Under the pieces are notes generated by a model. That model ran no database searches, was not told where the DNA came from, and saw only the letters and a list, made by a program, of their open reading frames with translations. From positions 1,116,001-1,180,000 of the forward strand of contig NZ_JACXSS010000001.1 of NCBI RefSeq assembly GCF_014850955.1: a stretch of 64,000 nucleotides of DNA, read 5' to 3'. Within the stretch, counting starts at the first letter, position 1. Each line of letters starts with the position of its first letter. A program made the translations under genes and the position numbers. Below, one piece after another: positions 1 through 8,323 of the stretch. The stretch comes from Methylomonas albis. GTDB taxonomy: Bacteria; Pseudomonadota; Gammaproteobacteria; Methylococcales; Methylomonadaceae.

Positions 1-1
1 C

Positions 2-682
2 AAGATCAACTCGTCCGCCACTTCGGGCATTGCTGGACAACTCGCGGGTACTGCAACGTCGGGCGTCTATAACGGTAATTTTTGGGCTACCACCAACGGC
101 GGCAAAGGTGGCAACGACGACATGATTTTAGCCGTGGCGCTAACCGGTCCTATTTCGAGTGATTTTGCGCTGACCATTCATTCCAACGGATACGTCGTCG
201 CGCCAAACCTAACCACTAGACCGACGGTAACGGCTAGCTACTGGCAAACCGACGTCGTCAATGAAACCTTCTATGGATCGGACTTTATCTATGGCCCGAT
301 GACCAGCAGGCCCGCGTCGGTATATCAGCCGCTCTACAACGGCCAAGATCCCGCTACCACGGGCTCGCTGATGTTCGTCGATCTTGGCGTTGCCAACCGA
401 TCCACTAGTTTGTCGGATCAAGTCGTTTTCAGCGTGACCGGCCTCTATGCCGGAAATGTGTTGGGGTTCAGCACGTATGCCTATGACCTAATCAGCGGCA
501 ACACGGTAGCCGATGCAATCGGTTGGACAACGCCAACATCCTCAACCGGCTATACCGTGACCGGCGCCGGAGTCGCGCCCGCTCCGGTACCGGTCCCGCC
601 TTCTATTTTGTTGTTGGCTAGCGGTTTGTTTGGGCTTGGGGCCATGCAAAACAGGTGCCGAAAAATATGCCGTCTGGGTTGA
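2..682 (+). CDS. PEP-CTERM sorting domain protein, 5' end outside window
   Basis: The reading frame is open from base 2, so the N-terminus and signal peptide lie upstream of the window. The visible 226 residues match the protein at 887-1801 segment by segment (a GLSGQ/GIAGQ block, then FWVSTTGG versus FWATTNGG, GPIS.DF, VNETF..SDF.YGP), so the two are tandem paralogues. The C-terminus has a PEP-CTERM-like tail: VPVPPS, a hydrophobic stretch LLLASGLFGLGA and a basic end with RCRK. In this family the tail is recognised by an exosortase and the protein is moved to the cell surface. The enzymatic role is unknown; no catalytic motif is visible. Confidence 0.8.
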   Translation, partial: KINSSATSGIAGQLAGTATSGVYNGNFWATTNGGKGGNDDMILAVALTGPISSDFALTIHSNGYVVAPNLTTRPTVTASYWQTDVVNETFYGSDFIYGPMTSRPASVYQPLYNGQDPATTGSLMFVDLGVANRSTSLSDQVVFSVTGLYAGNVLGFSTYAYDLISGNTVADAIGWTTPTSSTGYTVTGAGVAPAPVPVPPSILLLASGLFGLGAMQNRCRKICRLG

Positions 683-886
683 TTAGCAAGAAACCAGGTC
701 CCGTGTCCAGTGCTGCATCCCCAACTGCAGGTCGGCACTCTACCGGCGCCGACGGCTGTACCTGCTCATCCTTCAGTCGGCGCCAGTATCACCGGTTGCC
801 GGTTTTAACTCGGTGTAAAGCCGATAGGGCTGGCAAGCCATAGGCATTTAATTTTTAACCGTGTAACTTGATAAAAAGGAAAGACC

Positions 887-1801
887 ATGAAAAAGCAAAC
901 AGTTCTGACAGTGTGTATCGGCTCGTTATTATTCGGTGCCGCAATTCCGGCGTTCGCGGATATCGCGCCCTTGCCGGATTTTCATCACATTAATATCAAC
1001 GTGTCCAATGACAATGGCGCGCAGAATGGTTCGGGGCCTACCGACTCTTACTATATCAAAGCGGATGGGGGCGGACTTAATCAACTGCATATCACGACGG
1101 ATAGCAGCACGGCCGGTCTTAGCGGCCAGGTGACCACGCAAGACATCAATGCCTCGTCGACGTCCGGAACCTTCTGGGTCAGCACCACCGGTGGTCGCGG
1201 CTACAACGACAGCATCATTTTGCTGGCCTCAGTCAAAGGGCCTATTTCCAACGACTTTAGTTTAAACATCAAATCCAGCGGTTACCAATGGACCGCGGCG
1301 GCCAACGTTATTGGCAGCGATATTCATTATGTGTCGGGCGCTGTCAATGAAACTTTCGGTAAAAGCGATTTCCTGTATGGTCCGCAAACCACTAAGCCAG
1401 GACCGGGTACCGGGATTTTACCGTTTTATTCCGGCCAGAATGTCAACGATCCGACCACTGCGGAATACCTGATGTTCATCGATCTTTGGGTGGGAAATAC
1501 CTCAACCCGGACGCAAACCGATGCCGGTAGCGCGAAGGTGGAATTCAGCGTCTCCGGCCTGTACAGCTCCACGCTGGCGTTTAACGCTTACGCCTTTGCC
1601 TATACCTCAAACACCGGCGCCAACTCCATCGATTGGACCAACCGGGTGTCCAGCAATTTGGCCGATGCGGGCCAAAGCGGTTATTCCATCAATACCACGG
1701 CGGTAGCGCCCGTGCCGGTGCCGGCGGCGATATGGCTGTTTGGCAGTGCCTTAGCGGGATTCGGATTGATTGGCCGGCGTAAGGCGGCTTTGGCGGAATG
1801 A
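887..1801 (+). CDS. PEP-CTERM sorting domain protein (paralogue of the preceding gene)
   Basis: 304 residues. Start ATG is preceded by AAGGAAAG at good spacing. Residues 1-24 form a signal peptide ending AFA|D. The body is rich in Ser, Thr, Gly and Asn, as in secreted surface proteins. The C-terminus carries VPVPAAIWLFGSALAGFG followed by RRK, a textbook PEP-CTERM tail (PEP-like motif, membrane helix, basic cluster). The exosortase/EpsH system is known to process such tails; none of its genes is in this window. It resembles the truncated gene at 2-682 throughout its length. Function beyond surface display is unknown. Confidence 0.88.
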   Translation: MKKQTVLTVCIGSLLFGAAIPAFADIAPLPDFHHININVSNDNGAQNGSGPTDSYYIKADGGGLNQLHITTDSSTAGLSGQVTTQDINASSTSGTFWVSTTGGRGYNDSIILLASVKGPISNDFSLNIKSSGYQWTAAANVIGSDIHYVSGAVNETFGKSDFLYGPQTTKPGPGTGILPFYSGQNVNDPTTAEYLMFIDLWVGNTSTRTQTDAGSAKVEFSVSGLYSSTLAFNAYAFAYTSNTGANSIDWTNRVSSNLADAGQSGYSINTTAVAPVPVPAAIWLFGSALAGFGLIGRRKAALAE

Positions 1802-1810
1802 CGGTTTAGA

Positions 1811-1880
1811 ACGCGTAGCTTGGCTTAGGGCTTTAAGTGCGATTAGCGCCCGATTGCGCTGCGCTAATCGGAGCTACGCG
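1811..1880. repeat. intergenic nested inverted repeat (GCGTAGCTTGG family)
   Basis: Outer arms CGCGTAGCT (1812-1820) and AGCTACGCG (1872-1880) enclose inner arms GATTAGCGC (1841-1849) and GCGCTAATC (1861-1869). The opening GCGTAGCTTGG recurs at 22131. It looks like a REP/BIME-type element, able to fold into a cruciform or RNA hairpin. There is no U-run, so it is not a canonical terminator. Confidence 0.6.
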
Positions 1881-1924
1881 GGCTGATTATTTTTGAAAGG
1901 TACACCTGTGGACGAAGGGATTTT

Positions 1925-2716
1925 ATGAAATTTTTATTTCAATCTAACAATGGATTTAACAAACTGATATTGGCCATTGGCCTGATGCTGAGCCTAACCG
2001 CTCTGCAAGCCGAAGCGTCATTAACTGCCGGTATTGCCGACGGCAAAAGCGTGGTGTATAGCAGTGTCAGCAACCTTACTTGGACCGGCGATGCCAACCT
2101 GTTGGGCACGCTGATGGCTAGTCAAGGTTACAACGCTGTGGTGAACGCCATTATCGGCGCCAGCCCTACCATCTACAGCACACCATACGACACGCCGTTC
2201 GGTAGTAGTGATGGTCAACATCATGTATCCAGCGCGGATTTTTTCTCCTCAGATGGCAACGCAACTTGGTACGGCGCCCAGGCCTTCGTCTCCTATTTGA
2301 ATAGCATCAATTACGCTGGATCCAATCAGTGGGCGTTACCATCGGCAGGGGGTGAACCGCATTCTGGCCACATCCAAATTGGTACACCATTCGGCGATCT
2401 GTTTTATAGCGAACTGGGTGGCGGAGCCGGCTTCAATATTCCGGACACGAACTATTTCACCAACGAAATAAGACAAAACTCTGTGTACTGGACGGATACG
2501 GAGTATGTGTCGAGTGGTATCTATGCATGGGATTTCAATATTTCTGGTGGCTATCAGGTCAGCGACTTTAAGTCATACGTGGCTCATATATGGGCAATCA
2601 GCCCCGGTAATATTACCGCTGTACCTGTACCCGCTGCCGCCTGGCTGTTCGGCAGTGCGTTGGCGGGTTTGGGAGCAGTGAGTCGACGTAGATCGGCAGG
2701 ATTCGATTATGAATGA
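1925..2716 (+). CDS. PEP-CTERM protein with a DUF1566-like body
   Basis: 263 residues. Start ATG follows GAAGGGA. Residues 1-32 are a signal peptide (hydrophobic LILAIGLMLSLTALQAEA). The middle has the pattern LTWTGDANLL, GAQAFVSYLN, WALPSA and VYWTDTEY, resembling Lcl/DUF1566-type C-type-lectin-like domains often fused to PEP-CTERM tails in methanotrophs. The tail is VPVPAAAWLFGSALAGLG followed by RRRS. It is not an obvious paralogue of its neighbours. Its stop overlaps the start of the next gene by 8 bp, so the two are probably translationally coupled. Domain assignment is by pattern only. Confidence 0.83.
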   Translation: MKFLFQSNNGFNKLILAIGLMLSLTALQAEASLTAGIADGKSVVYSSVSNLTWTGDANLLGTLMASQGYNAVVNAIIGASPTIYSTPYDTPFGSSDGQHHVSSADFFSSDGNATWYGAQAFVSYLNSINYAGSNQWALPSAGGEPHSGHIQIGTPFGDLFYSELGGGAGFNIPDTNYFTNEIRQNSVYWTDTEYVSSGIYAWDFNISGGYQVSDFKSYVAHIWAISPGNITAVPVPAAAWLFGSALAGLGAVSRRRSAGFDYE

Positions 2717-3476
2717 AACCGATACCTTAGGTTTTTTTGCCGCGCAGGCTCAGGCTTTCACTGAGACCTTGGCGGGCCGCCGGGGCCGGGAAGACTTGAT
2801 CGACGGCTTGTTGTCGCAGGCTTTCAGCAGCTTTGAAGGCAATGTGGCGATACAGGCCCGGGATTATCCCGCCATTGCCTGCCACAAGGGCTGCGCTACC
2901 TGCTGTACTTTGCGGGTAACGGCGACAGCGCCGGAAGTACTGTTAATTGCCCGGTATATGGCTTGGGCCAAGTTTCCCGATGGCGAAATGAATCTGGCTA
3001 AGCGGGTGGCGAAAGCCAATCAGCAAACTTGTAGCCTGAACGAAGCGCAGCGGGTGAAATTGAAGCGGCGTTGTCCTTTCATTCATCAAGGTGCGTGTTT
3101 GATTTATCCGGTACGGCCCTTGGCCTGCCGAGGACATGCCTGTTACGACAAGCAAGCTTGTGTGGATGCGGCCGCCGGCCGGGTTGCGCAAATCCCTATT
3201 TCCAAGCTTCATCAAACCTTCCGCAGTCTGATCCAGAACGCCATGCAGTCGGCTTTACGCGATGCCGGCTATGCATGGGGTCTGTACGAACTCAATCAAG
3301 CCTTGAGTCTGGCGCTCGCCGACACTCGTTGCCAGCAGCTTTGGGCGACTGGCGCCGAGCCTTTTGCCGAAGCCCGGATAAAGGAGATCAGTTTGCAGGA
3401 AATGGGTCGGGTCTTTGATCGCATCAAATTTAACAGTGCTCCGGATGCGACTTTAGGACCACGCAATTTACATTGA
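2709..3476 (+). CDS. YkgJ-type zinc/iron-chelating cysteine cluster protein
   Basis: 255 residues, cytoplasmic by composition. It holds a conserved cysteine arrangement: CHKGCATCC near residue 57, then CPFIHQGACLIYPVRPLAC and GHACYDKQAC around residues 120-155. This pattern defines the YkgJ (CxxCxxxC zinc- or iron-binding) family, in which the metal and role are not firmly established. It starts inside the end of the preceding PEP-CTERM gene. The link to surface proteins may be only positional. Confidence 0.75.
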   Translation: MNETDTLGFFAAQAQAFTETLAGRRGREDLIDGLLSQAFSSFEGNVAIQARDYPAIACHKGCATCCTLRVTATAPEVLLIARYMAWAKFPDGEMNLAKRVAKANQQTCSLNEAQRVKLKRRCPFIHQGACLIYPVRPLACRGHACYDKQACVDAAAGRVAQIPISKLHQTFRSLIQNAMQSALRDAGYAWGLYELNQALSLALADTRCQQLWATGAEPFAEARIKEISLQEMGRVFDRIKFNSAPDATLGPRNLH

Positions 3477-3562
3477 AGACCGGGGAAGGGAGAAGGTGAT
3501 TTTTTGATGTTTACAGATCGCCTTAGCGCAGAAACAGCTTTTTGATTAAGGATAAAGCCTAT

Positions 3563-4450
3563 ATGAATTACAGATTACCCAATCGTTCTTTCCACGCCAC
3601 TGCCGTTGCGCTGCTACTGTTTGGTCCGAACCAATCGGTCCTCGCTGATACGCTACTGAGTGTCGACTCGATTGCCGATACTTATCTGAACAGTGATCCG
3701 CTGCTGTCCAATCGCGATTGGTCTAACTTCGGCTCGATGCAGATTTCGGCGAATCTAGCCAATCCGGAAAAAGGCATGAACACGCCCAGAACCATGGACG
3801 CGTTGATGGCTTATGACACTGCGGCGGTCAAGTCCGGCTTCGATGCGGAATTCGGCGCCGGCAACTGGCATGTCACCGATGTACAGGTGAAATGGTATTC
3901 CAATTACGACATCCTCGGTATTCCGGCTCAGAATCCGCAGCTGAACGTACCGGCCGCCGGATTATTCAATATTTCCCTGTTGGCTCATAGCAATTGGTTC
4001 GATGCCGCAACGGCTGGCGACAAGGGGTTTGCCAATACCGATTTGAATTGGAATTCGGTATTCGGCACTGACGGGGCTTACAGCCATTTGTTGGACGGCG
4101 TGCAAGTTCTGGGCACCTACAGCTACACCGGCGGTGAATACAACGGCGGCAATAATTGCGTCAACGAGGTGTGTGCACCGCGCTTCTGGGATTTGGGCGA
4201 TAACGCCAGTCTATTCAACATTATCGGCAATGGCGGAGTGCTGTCGTTGTTCGGCTCGGCGGCGGATAGCAGCGTGAGCTACATCGTCAGCCAACGCAGC
4301 GCCAACGGCGCTCATCCGCAGTTATTCGTCAGCGCGGCAGTGGGTGTTGCCGCCGTACCGCTGCCGGCTGGTGTCTGGCTGTTTTTTAGTGGCTGGCTAA
4401 CTCTATTGGGAGTCTCCGGCCGCAGGCATTTACCAATCTGCTCGGAATAG
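3563..4450 (+). CDS. PEP-CTERM exoprotein, copy A of a tandem pair
   Basis: ATG at 3563 is preferred over an in-frame TTG at 3542 because AAGGA lies about 10 bp upstream and a clean signal peptide follows (AVALLLFGPNQSVLA|D), giving 295 residues. The mature protein opens with SIADTYLNSDPLLSNRDWSN, reminiscent of DNRLRE-like extracellular domains, and has many conserved Trp (GNWHVTDVQVKWY, NWFDAATAG, LNWNSVFG, FWDLGDNA) and one cysteine pair (NNCVNEVCAPRFW). The tail VPLPAGVWLFFSGWL.LLG plus RR is PEP-CTERM-like. It is about 60% identical by eye to the next gene. Both precede the di-haem peroxidase in one probable operon. Confidence 0.82.
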   Translation: MNYRLPNRSFHATAVALLLFGPNQSVLADTLLSVDSIADTYLNSDPLLSNRDWSNFGSMQISANLANPEKGMNTPRTMDALMAYDTAAVKSGFDAEFGAGNWHVTDVQVKWYSNYDILGIPAQNPQLNVPAAGLFNISLLAHSNWFDAATAGDKGFANTDLNWNSVFGTDGAYSHLLDGVQVLGTYSYTGGEYNGGNNCVNEVCAPRFWDLGDNASLFNIIGNGGVLSLFGSAADSSVSYIVSQRSANGAHPQLFVSAAVGVAAVPLPAGVWLFFSGWLTLLGVSGRRHLPICSE

Positions 4451-4500
4451 CGGGTTCCGAGCCGGCAAACTCGACTTTTAATCGTTTAGTGGGATTTTTT

Positions 4501-5412
4501 ATGAATACATGGCAAAACAAACATTTCCGCCTGACCGCGCTGATCGCCTTGGCCGGGTTTGGCCAAACCGGTATGGCCTTGGCCGATACTACTTTGAATA
4601 TCGATGCGGTCGCCGACACCTTTATTTCCAGCGACCCGGACTACGCCAATCGGGATATGTCGGCGTTCGGGGCGATGCAAATTTCCGCCGATTTGCCGGA
4701 TTACATCCAGGGCATCATGTCTCCGCGTACCCTGGATTTACTGGTGGCTTACGACACGGCGACGATTAAGGCCGGATTCGACAGCCAATATGGGGCGGGG
4801 AATTGGCATGTGACCGATGTGCAAGTCAAGTGGTATACCAATTTCGACATTCTGGGCGTGCCGGCGCATAACCCGCAATTCAATGTGCCGGCCGCCGGTG
4901 ATTTCAATATCTCGTTGTTGAACGATAACAACTGGTTCAATGCCGCGACGGCCGGCCCGCTGGGTCTGGCCAATAACGATCTGAACTGGAATTCGGTATT
5001 CGGCGCTGGCGGTAAGTACGGCACGTTGCTGAACGGTATCCAAAACCTGACCAGCGATAGCTATACCGGCGGCGATTTCAACGGTACCAACAATTGCAGC
5101 AACGATGTCTGTGCGCCGCGGTTCTGGGATTTGGGTGATAACGCCGATTTACTGGCGCGCGTTGCGGATGGTGGAGTGGTGTCGCTATTCGGTACGGCGG
5201 CGGATGCCAACGTTACTTATCTGGTCAATCAACTGACCAAGCCGGGCGGGCATCCGCAGATTTTTGTGAGCGCGGCGGCCGGGGTTGCGGCCGTGCCGAC
5301 TCCGGGCGGTATTTGGTTATTCTTAAGCGGCTGCTTGCCGATGTTAGCTGGATTGAGAAAACAGTCTGCCGCTTACGGTTCGCTCACGTCGACCACAAAC
5401 AAGTTTTGTTAA
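4501..5412 (+). CDS. PEP-CTERM exoprotein, copy B of a tandem pair
   Basis: ATG at 4501 is chosen over an in-frame GTG at 4489, because the signal peptide LTALIALAGFGQTGMALA|D then has normal length; the protein is 303 residues. It aligns with copy A along the whole length, keeping every Trp-containing block (NWHVTDVQVKWY, NWFNAATAG, LNWNSVF, FWDLGDNA) and the Cys pair in NNCSNDVCAPRF. The tail is VPTPGGIWLFLSGCL.MLAG, a degenerate PEP-CTERM signal with a short basic end and an extra C-terminal stretch. The stop is 10 bp before the peroxidase start, which argues for co-transcription. Biochemical function is unknown. Confidence 0.82.
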   Translation: MNTWQNKHFRLTALIALAGFGQTGMALADTTLNIDAVADTFISSDPDYANRDMSAFGAMQISADLPDYIQGIMSPRTLDLLVAYDTATIKAGFDSQYGAGNWHVTDVQVKWYTNFDILGVPAHNPQFNVPAAGDFNISLLNDNNWFNAATAGPLGLANNDLNWNSVFGAGGKYGTLLNGIQNLTSDSYTGGDFNGTNNCSNDVCAPRFWDLGDNADLLARVADGGVVSLFGTAADANVTYLVNQLTKPGGHPQIFVSAAAGVAAVPTPGGIWLFLSGCLPMLAGLRKQSAAYGSLTSTTNKFC

Positions 5413-5422
5413 CGAGGTTGTC

Positions 5423-7678
5423 ATGCGAGTTATCTATAAAATTATGTTGGTTGGGAGCTTATTGTTGGCGCAAGTGGCGCTAGCAATCGGCCCGGTTCCC
5501 GTGTCGTTGCGCAATGTGCCTATTCCGCCGGTGCCGGGGCTTTGGGAAGGTGCCAATCCTATTGTCGTGAATAAAAATGTCGCCATTGCCCTGGGCAAGG
5601 CCTTGTTTTGGGATCAGAGTGTCGGCAGCGATGGCCAAGCCTGTGCCTCTTGTCATTTCAAGGCTGGTGCCGACGGTCGCATCAAGAACCAGATTCATCC
5701 AGGCCACAATAACGGCCAGACTTTTGACCGCTTGCCTGCCGGAGGTGGTGGCCCGAACCACACCTTGAGCCTGGACGATTTTCCGTTACATCAGTTCAGC
5801 AATCCGGCCGACAATACCAGTCAGGTGGTTTTCAGTTCTGACGACGTGGTGGGTTCCGCCGGCAGTTTCGGCGGCCAATATAAAACCACTTCACCGTTTG
5901 CGGGCGAGAACGATCAGTGTCTGCGTAGCGCCGATCCACTGTTTCGGGTCGGTCAAATCGGTGTGCGCAAGGTGACGCCCAGAAACACGCCAACTGTCAT
6001 CAATGCGGTGTTCAATCACCGCAATTTTTGGGATGGTCGCGCTAATAATATTTTTAACGGCAGCAGCCCGTGGGGCGAGCGCGATCCGAACGCCGGAGTT
6101 TGGGTGAAAATCGATGCCCAAACCGTGGCAAAACAGAAATTGCATCTGATCAATTCGTCGCTAGCCTCTCAAGCAGTGGCGCCGCCGGTTTTCAGCGATA
6201 CCGAAATGGGATGCCAGGGGCGCGGTTGGGCGGATATAGGCCGCAAGTTGTTGTTGCGGCAAGCCTTGCGGAATCAGCAAGTCCATCCAGAAGACAGTGT
6301 GTTGGGAGCGCTCAGTTTGAGCAGCGGAAGCAGCCTGAAATCGGGCTTGAAGACCACTTACAAAAACCTGATTACGCAGGCGTTTAACCCGCAATATTGG
6401 GCTTACACTGGCATTGGCCCGTTTGGAGCGCCGGTTGGCGGGGTGCCTTACAATCAGATGGAAGCGAATTTTGCCTTGTTTTTCGGGATTGCCATCCAGC
6501 TTTACGAGTCGACTTTGATATCCGATCAGGCACCGTTCGATTTGAGCCCGATAGATGCCAATATGAAACCGACCTGGAGCAATGTTGTGGCTGATACCCC
6601 GGCCAATACGGCAGACTTGGCCGTTTCGCTTAAAAACGGCGTGGAATTATTTATCAATAACCATTGTAATCTTTGCCACGCGGGACCCTCGCTAAGTTTG
6701 GCGGCAGTTTCGACCAACGCAGCTTTACTGACACCAACGCCCGGAGCCAGCTTTGGTCCGCCGGCCACGCCCATCAGCTTTGGGCCGAATGCCTTCGGTC
6801 CATTCAATGCAGCTTCCAAAGCTGGTTTGAATCAATATGGCAACACGGTCACCCGTGATACCAATATTAAACAATTGCCAAAATTGATGGATTTAGGTTT
6901 TACCAATGTTGGCGCGGTACAGGTCGATGATGATCCGGGTGTTGGTGGTGTTGACGATTTCGGCAATCCGTTATCGTTTACCGAGCAGTATGTCGATTAT
7001 TTGTTGGGCAACGCCGCCGGTATTGTCGATCCTGGTGTGGACAGGATCCGGGCCTGCGATTTCATTAGCCCCTTGGCCTATAACTTGCCGCTCAATCTCG
7101 CCAATTATTTTTTACCTAGCGATGGCTTGATCGCCGACGGCAGCCGCGAGGGTGTGTTGCGCAATCAAAATTGTCTTAATGCGGTGACGGCTTATATGCC
7201 GACAGAGGCCGTGGCGCAGGCCAATTTGGCCGGCTCAAAAATGGCGATAGCGACCAAAGGTGCTTTTAAGGTGCCGACCCTACGGAATGTCGAGCTGACC
7301 GGTCCGTATATGCATAACGGCGGCATGGCGACTTTACGGCAGGTTATTGAGTTTTACGGGCGGCACGGTAATTTCAGCAGCGATACTCAGCATTTCCACC
7401 TGGCTAGTTTTTCTACCTTGCTGAATTCGGAGCAAAACATTACCGATATGACCAATTTTCTGCTTTCGTTGACCGACCAGCGGGTCAGGTATCAGCGCGC
7501 ACCATTCGATCATCCGCAGTTGACGATAACCGATGGGCAAGTCGGCGACGAATTGCAGGTTACAACGGGTAATCCGCTGAATGCCAATTTGGCGAACGAT
7601 CAGCATTTGGTGATTCCAGCTGTCGGTGCCGGCGGTGTGGATACGCCGGTTTCGGCGTTTTCCGCAACCTTACCGTAA
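5423..7678 (+). CDS. Secreted long di-haem cytochrome c peroxidase (MauG/CcpA superfamily)
   Basis: 751 residues with a signal peptide (residues 1-21, ending VALA|I). Two haem c motifs are visible: CASCH (C74, C77, H78) and CNLCH (C415, C418, H419). The C-terminal third has the family block VPTLRNVELTGPYMHNGG, with the Met/His region used in the second haem site, followed by TLRQVIEFYGRHG. Typical bacterial di-haem peroxidases are 320-400 residues, so this one is about twice as long; most of the extra lies between the haem motifs. It resembles in size and export the surface-associated peroxidase (SACCP) of Methylococcus, but identity with SACCP is inference. It is last in a probable operon with two PEP-CTERM proteins. 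It could reduce peroxide or, like MauG and MbnH, oxidise residues of a partner protein. Confidence 0.85.
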   Translation: MRVIYKIMLVGSLLLAQVALAIGPVPVSLRNVPIPPVPGLWEGANPIVVNKNVAIALGKALFWDQSVGSDGQACASCHFKAGADGRIKNQIHPGHNNGQTFDRLPAGGGGPNHTLSLDDFPLHQFSNPADNTSQVVFSSDDVVGSAGSFGGQYKTTSPFAGENDQCLRSADPLFRVGQIGVRKVTPRNTPTVINAVFNHRNFWDGRANNIFNGSSPWGERDPNAGVWVKIDAQTVAKQKLHLINSSLASQAVAPPVFSDTEMGCQGRGWADIGRKLLLRQALRNQQVHPEDSVLGALSLSSGSSLKSGLKTTYKNLITQAFNPQYWAYTGIGPFGAPVGGVPYNQMEANFALFFGIAIQLYESTLISDQAPFDLSPIDANMKPTWSNVVADTPANTADLAVSLKNGVELFINNHCNLCHAGPSLSLAAVSTNAALLTPTPGASFGPPATPISFGPNAFGPFNAASKAGLNQYGNTVTRDTNIKQLPKLMDLGFTNVGAVQVDDDPGVGGVDDFGNPLSFTEQYVDYLLGNAAGIVDPGVDRIRACDFISPLAYNLPLNLANYFLPSDGLIADGSREGVLRNQNCLNAVTAYMPTEAVAQANLAGSKMAIATKGAFKVPTLRNVELTGPYMHNGGMATLRQVIEFYGRHGNFSSDTQHFHLASFSTLLNSEQNITDMTNFLLSLTDQRVRYQRAPFDHPQLTITDGQVGDELQVTTGNPLNANLANDQHLVIPAVGAGGVDTPVSAFSATLP

Positions 7679-7897
7679 CTAAAAATCCAACGCTAAGCCG
7701 TGGTGTGGACCGGAAACAGTTGCTGAGTGCCGGTCTACCCACTGTAAATCCAAGCCTGAAAGCAATTGGCTGGAGCCATCGTGTTCAGATAATACAGTTT
7801 TGATCGAATGAACTTAAGTTGTTATAAAGGGTAATTAGAGTTAGGCGGCGGTTGCGCAATTTTCGTCAGCCAGCTATTACGACTCTCCTTGGTAATT

Positions 7898-8323
7898 ATG
7901 TTCATTCGTCAAATTGGTATGAAAGTGACAGACAAAGAAACAGATACCCGGCTTCCACGCCTTAAGCTTACGGTTCGTTTACTGCATAACGATGAAATTG
8001 CCATGGGGCCGGGTAAGGCGGAGCTGTTGGCGGCTATTCAGTCCACCGGCTCGATTGCGGCAGCGGGGAAAAGCATGAATATGAGTTACCGGCGTGCCTG
8101 GTTGCTGGTGGACGTGATGAATCGCAGTTTTGCCGGCCCCGTGGTGCATGCGGCCAAAGGTGGGCGGCATGGCGGCGGGACTACGTTGACGCCGTTGGGA
8201 CTGCACGTATTGGATCAATATCTGAAGATGGCGGAAGCGGTGAATCATACTGCTCAGGCCTATCTGCCCTTGTTTTCCGGGCTGATGTCCAAGCAGGTGG
8301 ATGAGAGCCCCATGGATGAATAG
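7898..8323 (+). CDS. Stand-alone ModE-type winged-helix DNA-binding protein
   Basis: About 141 residues. ATG 7898 and ATG 7919 are both possible; neither has a good ribosome site, and the TTG at 7889 is less likely. The sequence LLAAIQSTGSIAAAGKSMNM with SYRRAWLLVDVMN matches the N-terminal LysR-like helix-turn-helix of ModE (AxxxTGSIxxAAKxxxxSYxxAW), followed by the HGGG.TLTPLG hairpin. There is no molybdate-binding TOBE domain. It overlaps the next gene, a full ModE, by a few bases. Family members of this size are annotated as molybdenum-pathway regulators; targets cannot be read from the sequence. Confidence 0.8.
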   Translation: MFIRQIGMKVTDKETDTRLPRLKLTVRLLHNDEIAMGPGKAELLAAIQSTGSIAAAGKSMNMSYRRAWLLVDVMNRSFAGPVVHAAKGGRHGGGTTLTPLGLHVLDQYLKMAEAVNHTAQAYLPLFSGLMSKQVDESPMDE

